DNA from: Bacillota bacterium
GTDB lineage: Bacteria; Chloroflexota; Dormibacteria; Dormibacterales; Dormibacteraceae
Direction of reading: 5' to 3'
DNA: 47,077 bases
NCBI GenBank assembly: GCA_021323605.1
Contig: JAJPKS010000124.1
Coordinates: 1 to 47,077, forward strand
The notes below the pieces were generated by a model, which saw nothing but the letters and a program-made list of their open reading frames with translations, made no database searches and was not told where the DNA came from. Numbering within the stretch: position 1 is the stretch's first letter; each line of letters opens with the position of its first letter. Below are positions 41,233 to 47,077 of the stretch, one piece after another. The position numbers and the translations under genes are program-made.

Positions 41233-42726
41233 CTGGATAGGTCTCCCCAGGCCCGCGTCTCCCTGGCGGCCGAGCCGCCGTCGCGGCTGCCGGCGGACGC
41301 CGTCGCCCTGCCCGTGACCCCCTCGGGCGCCCTGGCCGGCCAGGGGCAGGAGCTCGACCGGGCGCTCGGAGGCCTGGTGGGCGAGGTCCTCGGCTCCGGC
41401 GAGCACCGCGGCCGCCTGGGCGAGATCCTGACCCTGCCCACCGGGGGCGCCATCGCCGGCCGCCGGCTGCTGCTCTACGGGCTGGGCGAGCCGGACGAGC
41501 TGGACGGCCAGCGGCTGCGGTCGGCCCACCACGAGATGGTTCGCTGGGCCCGGGAGCACGGCTACCGACGTCTGGCGGTGGTGTGTGCGGCGCCGCTCGG
41601 CGCCAGGGACCTGGAGGCGGTGGTCGAGGGCTGCGTGCTCGGCACCTTCGACACCGGCAGCCACCGGACGGCCGAGCGGCCGGCCCCGCTGGAAGAGCTG
41701 CTCCTGGCCGGGTTCGGTCGCGGCCGGGACGACGAGGTGACGCGGGCGGCACAGCTCGCCCGGGCCACCAACCGCGCCCGCGAGTGGCAGAACCTGCCCG
41801 CCGTGGAGATGGCGCCGGAGGACCTGGCCCGCATCGGGCTCGAGATCGCGCGGCGCCACGACCTCGAGGTCGAGGTGCTGGGGCCGGCGGAGCTGGAGGT
41901 GGGTGGGTACCGCCTGCTCCTGGCGGTCGGGGCCGGCTCCTCCCGTCCCCCTCGCCTCATCCGCCTGCATTACCCCGGCGCCGGCGGCGGCCGGCATCTG
42001 GCGCTGGTGGGCAAGGGGATCACCTTCGACACCGGTGGGTTGAGCATCAAGACCGCCCGGGGGATGGCCGGCCAGAAGAAGGACATGTCGGGGGCGGCCG
42101 CCGTCCTGGCGGCCATGGACGTGATCGCGGCCTGGCGCCTGCCCCTGGAGGTGACCGCCCTGGTCGCTGCCGCCGAGAACGGGATCAGCGGGAACGCGAC
42201 CCGACCGGGTGACGTGATCAGCGGCGCGGCGGGCAAGAGCGTCGAGATCGTGAGCACCGACGCCGAGGGGCGGCTCGCTCTGGCCGACGCCTTCGCCATG
42301 GCCATCCGGCACGGCGCCACTCACCTGGTCGACGTGGCCACCCTGACCGGCAGCGCCGCCCAGTCCCTCGGCCACGCCGTCACCCTGGCCACGGCCAACG
42401 ACGACGCGCTCTGGGCCCTGGCCTCGCGCGCCGCCGAGCGCGCCGGCGAGCGCATCTGGCGGATGCCGCTGTGCGCCGACTACCGCCCGCTGCTGAGGAG
42501 CCCGATCGCGGACCTGAAGAACGCCTTCTACGGCGAGGCGGGAGCCATCACGGCGGCGCTCTTCCTGTCCAGCTTCGTGGAGGAGCGGCCGTGGGTCCAC
42601 CTGGACATCGCGGGCAGCGCCTGGAACGACAACCCCGAGCTGACGGCGGTGCCCCGCGGCCCCCTGGGCACCGGGACCCGTCTCCTGGTGCGATTGGCGG
42701 AACTCATGTCGGTCGCCGCCCGTTAG
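41233..42726 (+). CDS. pepA: Leucyl aminopeptidase (M17) with likely CTG start
   Basis: 497 aa from CTG. The C-terminal catalytic domain has VGKGITFDTGGLSIKTARGM (metal-binding Lys/Asp), KKDMSGAAAV, NTDAEGRL variant STDAEGRLALADA, and VDVATLTGS. The N-terminal domain starts ADAVALPVTPSGAL. The only ATG/GTG/TTG in frame is GTG 41314, which would remove the first strand and has no ribosome site. CTG 41233 has GGAGGT six bases upstream and gives normal family length. An in-frame stop at 41170 limits any longer form. Confidence 0.92.
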   Translation: MDRSPQARVSLAAEPPSRLPADAVALPVTPSGALAGQGQELDRALGGLVGEVLGSGEHRGRLGEILTLPTGGAIAGRRLLLYGLGEPDELDGQRLRSAHHEMVRWAREHGYRRLAVVCAAPLGARDLEAVVEGCVLGTFDTGSHRTAERPAPLEELLLAGFGRGRDDEVTRAAQLARATNRAREWQNLPAVEMAPEDLARIGLEIARRHDLEVEVLGPAELEVGGYRLLLAVGAGSSRPPRLIRLHYPGAGGGRHLALVGKGITFDTGGLSIKTARGMAGQKKDMSGAAAVLAAMDVIAAWRLPLEVTALVAAAENGISGNATRPGDVISGAAGKSVEIVSTDAEGRLALADAFAMAIRHGATHLVDVATLTGSAAQSLGHAVTLATANDDALWALASRAAERAGERIWRMPLCADYRPLLRSPIADLKNAFYGEAGAITAALFLSSFVEERPWVHLDIAGSAWNDNPELTAVPRGPLGTGTRLLVRLAELMSVAAR

Positions 42727-42729
42727 GCT
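42724..42729 (+). promoter_or_regulatory. -10 box (TAGGCT) of dxs, sharing the pepA stop codon
   Basis: The TAG of TAGGCT (42724-42726) is the pepA stop. The spacer to the dxs GTG is seven bases. Confidence 0.6.
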
Positions 42730-42736
42730 AACGGAA

Positions 42737-44665
42737 GTGCTCGAGGCGATTCGCTCACCCGCCGACGTCCGGGGGCTCGACCACGACCAGCTCGGGCTGC
42801 TGGCTGCGGAGATCCGGGAGTTCCTCGTCCACCACATCTCCTCGACCGGCGGCCATCTCTCCCCCAACCTGGGTGTGGTCGAGCTCACGCTCGCCCTCCA
42901 CCGGGTCTTCCAGAGTCCGGAGGAGGCCATCGTCTGGGACACCGGCCATCAGGCGTACGTGCACAAGCTGCTGACGGGCCGGGCCGGGGCCTTCTCGACT
43001 CTCCGCCAGCCAGGTGGCCTCTCCGGCTACCCGAACCGGGCCGAGAGTCCCCACGACCTGGTGGAGAACAGCCACGCCTCCACCTCGCTCTCCTACGCGC
43101 TCGGCCTCGCCGAGGCCCGGCTGCGCGACCGGGTGCCCGGCCACGTGGTGGCGGTGATCGGCGACGGGGCCCTGACCGGGGGCATGGCCTACGAGGCGCT
43201 GAACCAGGTGGCACACCTGCGGCCGCCGAACCTGGTCATCGTCATCAACGACAACGGGCGCTCCTACGCCCCCACGGTGGGAGGGCTGGCCCGGCACCTG
43301 GCCCAGCTGCAGTTCGACCCCCGCTACGAGCGGCTCAAGGAGGAGATCGCCCACCGCCTGCGGGACCTGCCCCTGCTCGGCGCCCAGGCCGAGGAGGCGG
43401 CGTTCCGGTTCAAGGAGTCGCTGAAGCAGCTGCTGCAGCCGAACACGGTCTTCGACAGCCTGGGCCTCAAGTACGTGGGCCCGTGCGACGGCCACGACAT
43501 CCAGGCCATGGAGGACCTGCTTCGCCGCGCCAAACGGCTCGGGGTGCCCACCGTGGTGCACGTCGTGACCGAGAAGGGACGGGGCTACGGGCCCGCCATC
43601 GACGACGCCGTCGACAAGCTGCACCAGGTGAGCGCCCAGACCGACCCCCTCACCGGACGGCCGCGCCGGACGGAGCTCACCTACACCGACGTCTTCGCCG
43701 AGGCGGTGCTCTCGGCCGGGGCCCGTCACCCGGACGTGGTCGCCATCACCGCCGCCATGGCCTCGTCCACCGGCCTGCTCGGCTTCGCTCGGGAGTTCCC
43801 GGAGCGATTCTTCGACGTGGGCATCTGCGAGCAGCACGCGGTCACCTTCGCCGCCGGGCTGGCGATGGCCGGGAAACGGCCCATCGTGTGCGTCTACTCC
43901 ACCTTCCTCCAGCGGGCCTTCGACCAGACCATCATGGACGTCTGCCTGCACCGTCTCCCGGTCGTCTTCGTCCTCGACCGGGCGGGGGTCACCGGCAACG
44001 ACGGACCCTCTCACCACGGCGTCTTCGACCTCAGCTACCTGCGGCTGATCCCCAACCTCAGGATCGCCGCCCCGGCCGACGCCACCGAGTTGTGCGCGCT
44101 CCTGGAGACGGCCCTGGCCATGGACGGGCCGGTCGCCATTCGCTTCCCCAAGGGGACGGTGCCCTCCACCCCCGACCTGCCCGTGGAGCCGCTGCCGGTC
44201 GGCCGCTGGGAGGAGGTGCGACGCGGCGAGGAGGCGTGCATCCTGGCCATCGGGCGCATGGTCGAGGTCGCCTGCGTGGCCGCGGACCGCCTGGCCGCCG
44301 AAGGGATCGCCTGCGGGGTGGTGAACGCCCGCTGGCTGAAGCCCGTCGATCCGCGCCTGGTGACCGAATGGGCGCCCCGGTACCGGGTGCTGGTCACGGC
44401 CGAGGACAACGTGGGCACCGGCGGGTTCGGGTCGGCGGTGCTGGAGGCGCTGGCCCCGCACGGGCTGGCGGACCGGGTCCGGATCTCGGCGCTGCCGGAC
44501 CGGTTCTTGCCCCACGGCCGCCCGGCCGAGATCCTGGCCGAGCACGGCCTCGACCCGGAGGGCCTGGTCCGGGCCGTGCGCGCGGCGCTGGACCGGCCCC
44601 AGGACCCCGCCCGCTCGCGGCCGGCCGCAGCCGGGCCGGCCACGGGCGAGCAGTCGCCTCTCTGA
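42737..44665 (+). CDS. dxs: 1-deoxy-D-xylulose-5-phosphate synthase
   Basis: First enzyme of the MEP isoprenoid pathway: pyruvate plus glyceraldehyde-3-phosphate to DXP, TPP-dependent; 642 aa. TPP motif GDGALTGGMAYEALN to INDN, KYVGPCDGHD, VVTEKGRGY, FDVGICEQHAVTFAAGLAM, and the C-terminal transketolase domain. GTG start with a -10 box seven bases upstream and only a weak GGAAG, so probably leaderless. No -35 seen. Confidence 0.96.
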   Translation: MLEAIRSPADVRGLDHDQLGLLAAEIREFLVHHISSTGGHLSPNLGVVELTLALHRVFQSPEEAIVWDTGHQAYVHKLLTGRAGAFSTLRQPGGLSGYPNRAESPHDLVENSHASTSLSYALGLAEARLRDRVPGHVVAVIGDGALTGGMAYEALNQVAHLRPPNLVIVINDNGRSYAPTVGGLARHLAQLQFDPRYERLKEEIAHRLRDLPLLGAQAEEAAFRFKESLKQLLQPNTVFDSLGLKYVGPCDGHDIQAMEDLLRRAKRLGVPTVVHVVTEKGRGYGPAIDDAVDKLHQVSAQTDPLTGRPRRTELTYTDVFAEAVLSAGARHPDVVAITAAMASSTGLLGFAREFPERFFDVGICEQHAVTFAAGLAMAGKRPIVCVYSTFLQRAFDQTIMDVCLHRLPVVFVLDRAGVTGNDGPSHHGVFDLSYLRLIPNLRIAAPADATELCALLETALAMDGPVAIRFPKGTVPSTPDLPVEPLPVGRWEEVRRGEEACILAIGRMVEVACVAADRLAAEGIACGVVNARWLKPVDPRLVTEWAPRYRVLVTAEDNVGTGGFGSAVLEALAPHGLADRVRISALPDRFLPHGRPAEILAEHGLDPEGLVRAVRAALDRPQDPARSRPAAAGPATGEQSPL

Positions 44666-44675
44666 CCCGCCCGTA

Positions 44676-44696
44676 ACCGCCGCTCGCGCCGGCGGT
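44676..44696. terminator. Hairpin between convergent dxs and DUF2203 genes
   Basis: ACCGCCG-ctcgcgc-CGGCGGT, 7-bp stem and 7-nt loop. Confidence 0.45.
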
Positions 44697-44721
44697 GGTC
44701 GTCGGGTGGCGATCGTCGCCG

Positions 44722-45123
44722 TCAGAGAGGGCGACGGCCGGGATAGCCGTCGCCGATGCGATGCCAGTAGCGGATGCGCTCCTCCCCCAGCCGCCAGCAG
44801 AGCTCGACCAGCTCGCCCTCCCGGTAGGAGAGGAAGTCCACCAACCCCAGCCAGGGATCCTTGAGCTGGACACCGAGATCCTCCAGCCTGGCCAGGGCCT
44901 CCAGCAGCGACTCCTCGGTGGCGTGGAGGTCGTCGCGGGTCCGCTCGAACCGCTCCCGCTCCGGGGCCGACCCGGCCGCGCGCCGCATGCGGTACTCGGC
45001 GGTGCGGACCTCCTCCTGGAGCCCGGGCAGCCGTGCCACCGACTCCGAGATCCTGGCCACCAGCGGACGGACGCGGTCCAGGGCCGCGTTCGCCTCTTCG
45101 AGCGTGTAGGTACGGGGAGCCAC
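44722..45123 (-). CDS. DUF2203 family protein
   Basis: 133 aa. Begins with RTYTLEEANAALDRVRPLVA, a helical stretch with coiled-coil character, then ELEDLG-like LARLEDLGVQLKDP, GLVDFLSYREGELVELCWRLGEERIRYWH (the DUF2203 C-terminal signature, partly shown). Function unknown. GTG start; AGGGG only two bases away and TATCCT 11 bases upstream, so a very short leader is likely. Divergent from coaA. Confidence 0.85.
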   Translation of the reverse strand: MAPRTYTLEEANAALDRVRPLVARISESVARLPGLQEEVRTAEYRMRRAAGSAPERERFERTRDDLHATEESLLEALARLEDLGVQLKDPWLGLVDFLSYREGELVELCWRLGEERIRYWHRIGDGYPGRRPL

Positions 45124-45186
45124 GACCCCTATAGAGGATAGAGGGCCACACGCTGGAGGGCCGAATCTGGTTAGCTTCCAGGCGAG

Positions 45187-46143
45187 GTGGCCGAGCGCTG
45201 CGCCGATCATGGCTTCTCGCCCTACGAGACCTTCAGCCGTGAGGAATGGGCGCGGCTTCGCGCCGCCACCCCGCTCACGCTGACCGACGAAGACCTCCGC
45301 ACCCTGCGCGGGATCAACGAGGAGGTATCGCTGGAGGAGGTCATCGACATCTACCTGCCCCTCTCCCGGCTGCTGAACCTCTACGTCGGGGCGGCCCAGG
45401 GCCTGCACCAGGTGACCGACACCTTCCTCGGCAGGCCGGCCCATCCGGTTCCCTACATCATCGGGATCGCGGGGAGCGTGGCCGTGGGCAAGAGCACCTT
45501 CGCCCGCATCCTCCGGGCGCTCCTCGCCCGCTGGCCCAACCATCCCCGGGTGGACCTGGTCACCACCGACGGCTTCCTCTACCCCAACCAGGTGCTGGAG
45601 GAGCGGGGCCTGATGAACCGCAAGGGGTTCCCGGAGAGCTACGACCTCCGCCGGCTGATGCGGTTCATGGCCGAGCTGAAGTCCGGCGCCGAGGAGGTGC
45701 GCGCCCCGGTCTACTCCCATCTCATCTACGACATCGTCCCCGGGGAGGAGCTGGTGGTCCATCGCCCGGACATCGTCCTGCTGGAGGGACTGAACGTGCT
45801 CCAGACCCCGGACGGCGCCCGTCGCAGGTCGATCAGGGCCTTCGTCTCCGACTACTTCGACTTCTCGATCTACCTCGACGCCGAGGAGGAGCACATCGAG
45901 CAGTGGTACGTGGAGCGGTTCCTGACCCTGCGCGACACCGCCTTCCGCGACCCGCGCTCCTACTTCCGGCGCTACGCCGACCTCTCCACCGCCGAGGCCA
46001 TCACCATCGCCCGGCGCATCTGGGCGGAGATCAACGGGATCAACCTCAGAGAGAACATCCGGCCCACCCGCGACCGCGCCTGGCTGGTCCTGCGCAAGGC
46101 CCGGGACCATTCGGTCCAGGAGGTCCGGCTGCGCAAGGTGTAG
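45187..46143 (+). CDS. coaA: Pantothenate kinase, type I
   Basis: Phosphorylates pantothenate, the first and regulated step of CoA synthesis; 318 aa, the usual size. P-loop [53 protein letters not shown] and [11 protein letters not shown] start nine bases from TAGCTT; no clear Shine-Dalgarno. The PRK/uridine-kinase superfamily is related, but YSHLIYD and LEGLNVLQ are specific to CoaA. Confidence 0.95.
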   Translation: MAERCADHGFSPYETFSREEWARLRAATPLTLTDEDLRTLRGINEEVSLEEVIDIYLPLSRLLNLYVGAAQGLHQVTDTFLGRPAHPVPYIIGIAGSVAVGKSTFARILRALLARWPNHPRVDLVTTDGFLYPNQVLEERGLMNRKGFPESYDLRRLMRFMAELKSGAEEVRAPVYSHLIYDIVPGEELVVHRPDIVLLEGLNVLQTPDGARRRSIRAFVSDYFDFSIYLDAEEEHIEQWYVERFLTLRDTAFRDPRSYFRRYADLSTAEAITIARRIWAEINGINLRENIRPTRDRAWLVLRKARDHSVQEVRLRKV

Positions 46144-46191
46144 GCCCGTCCTCGCACCCCGGCTCGAGGCCGATGCTCGGGACCGAGGCGG

Positions 46192-46197
46192 TAGGCT
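46192..46197 (+). promoter_or_regulatory. -10 box of the esterase gene
   Basis: TAGGCT six bases before the ATG; leaderless type. Confidence 0.55.
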
Positions 46198-46203
46198 GTG
46201 GCC

Positions 46204-47077
46204 ATGCCACTGGACCCGCAGGCCAAGCGATACCTGGAGCACATCGCCGCCCTCGGCCTTCCGCCGGTCGAGGAGCAGCCGCCCGAGGAGGCCCGCCGGC
46301 AGAGCGAGGCCGGCGCAGACGCGCTCTTCGGTCCCAAGGAGGAGGTGGCCTCGGTCGAGGACGCCGCCGTCGAGGGCGTGCCGGTGCGCGTCTACACCCC
46401 GGCCCTCGACGACCCCGGCCCACCGCCCGTCCTCGTCTACCTCCACGGCGGCGGCTGGGTGGTGGGATCGGTGAACACCCACGATGGGGTGTGCCGGGCC
46501 CTCGCCAATCGGGCCCGCTGTCGGGTGGTCTCGGTCGGCTACCGGCTCGCCCCCGAGCACCGCTTCCCGGCCGCGGTCGAGGACGCCTGGACGGTGACCC
46601 GCTGGGCGCTGGAACGCGCCCGCCGGGTGGCGGTGGCGGGCGACAGCGCCGGCGGCAACCTGGCCGCGGTGGTGGCCCTGCGGGCCCGGGACGCCGGCCT
46701 TCCTCTGGCCATGCAGGTCCTGGTCTATCCGGTCACCGACCACGCCTTCGACCGCCGCTCCTACCGGGACAACGGCCAGGGATACGGGTTGACGGCGACG
46801 GCCATGCGCCACTACTGGGACTGCTACCTGGGTGGCGCCGACGGCACCCAGCCCGAGGCCTCCCCGCTGCGCGCCCCCAGCCTGGCCGGGGTGGCGCCGG
46901 CACTGGTCGTGGTGTGTGAGTACGACCCCCTGCGCGACGAGGGCGTGGCCTTCGCCCAGCGCCTTCGGGCCGAAGGCGTCGAGGTGCACCTCAGCGAGTA
47001 CCGGGGAATGATCCACGGCTTCGTGCGCCTCGGGGCCTTCGTCGATCGAGCCCGGGACCTGCTGGACGAGTGCGGCA
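46204..47077 (+). CDS. HSL-family alpha/beta-hydrolase (esterase), cut by the window edge
   Basis: At least 291 aa. Oxyanion-hole motif VYLHGGGWVVGS, nucleophile GDSAGGNLAA, acid residue in VCEYDPLRDEG, and catalytic His in MIHGFVRLG; all four hallmark elements are present, so only the last few residues are missing. It hydrolyses short-chain esters; the natural substrate is unknown. No Shine-Dalgarno; see the -10 box six bases upstream. Confidence 0.93.
   Translation, partial: MPLDPQAKRYLEHIAALGLPPVEEQPPEEARRQSEAGADALFGPKEEVASVEDAAVEGVPVRVYTPALDDPGPPPVLVYLHGGGWVVGSVNTHDGVCRALANRARCRVVSVGYRLAPEHRFPAAVEDAWTVTRWALERARRVAVAGDSAGGNLAAVVALRARDAGLPLAMQVLVYPVTDHAFDRRSYRDNGQGYGLTATAMRHYWDCYLGGADGTQPEASPLRAPSLAGVAPALVVVCEYDPLRDEGVAFAQRLRAEGVEVHLSEYRGMIHGFVRLGAFVDRARDLLDECG

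Overview
This is a very GC-rich bacterial chromosome segment made mostly of densely packed housekeeping genes. The taxon cannot be fixed from sequence alone. A Terrabacteria-type organism fits best, either a Chloroflexota-like lineage or a deep-branching actinobacterial one. The reasons are HrcA/CIRCE control of heat shock, a fused homocysteine methyltransferase/methylenetetrahydrofolate reductase, a protealysin-type M4 peptidase, frequent GTG/TTG starts, and many promoters of the form TAG(G/A)CT lying only 6-9 nt upstream of the start codon with no Shine-Dalgarno, which suggests leaderless mRNAs.

Layout. 1-1840 (minus): ftsH (cut by the window edge) and tilS, preceded by an elongator tRNA-Met. 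2079-6881: a compact accessory island lying between tRNA-Met and the initiator tRNA-fMet. On the minus strand it encodes a small unknown protein, an accessory SSB, a small SLOG/DprA-like protein, an ERF-family single-strand annealing protein and a RecB-like nuclease with a cysteine set typical of a 4Fe-4S cluster. A divergent excisionase-like winged-HTH gene faces them across an AT-richer regulatory stretch. 6882-14527 (mostly minus): a 27-residue basic protein, tRNA-fMet, a DivIC/FtsB-like protein, mazG, mfd, pth, ybeY and an RmlD-like reductase, with a small membrane protein on plus. 14554-16446 (plus): the methionine/folate fusion enzyme. 16465-24390 (minus): a small coiled-coil protein, an M4 peptidase with a C-terminal emfourin-like inhibitor domain, two DnaJ proteins, grpE, hrcA with a CIRCE operator, hemW, a zinc-ribbon protein and a YbaK-type deacylase. 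24401-30129 (minus): mtaB, lepA, rsmE, a phosphoesterase and a nicotinate phosphoribosyltransferase, plus a 41-residue membrane peptide on plus. 30206-33329 (plus): Mrp/ApbC ATPase, a DUF971 protein with a likely CTG start, and an MFS transporter. 33513-34820 (minus): a FixX-like ferredoxin and TrxB. 34944-37210 (plus): a TPP riboswitch controlling cytX-thiD. 37356-47077: a DUF255 thioredoxin-domain protein, a LutB-LutA fusion, a leucyl aminopeptidase with a likely CTG start, dxs, DUF2203 (minus), coaA and a partial HSL-type esterase.

The most unusual parts are the tRNA-flanked SSB/SLOG/annealase/nuclease module with its repeated CGAGTC-containing motif, the peptidase-inhibitor fusion whose own start codon seems to be missing, and the evidence for CTG starts and leaderless promoters, some of which share bases with the stop codon of the gene upstream.
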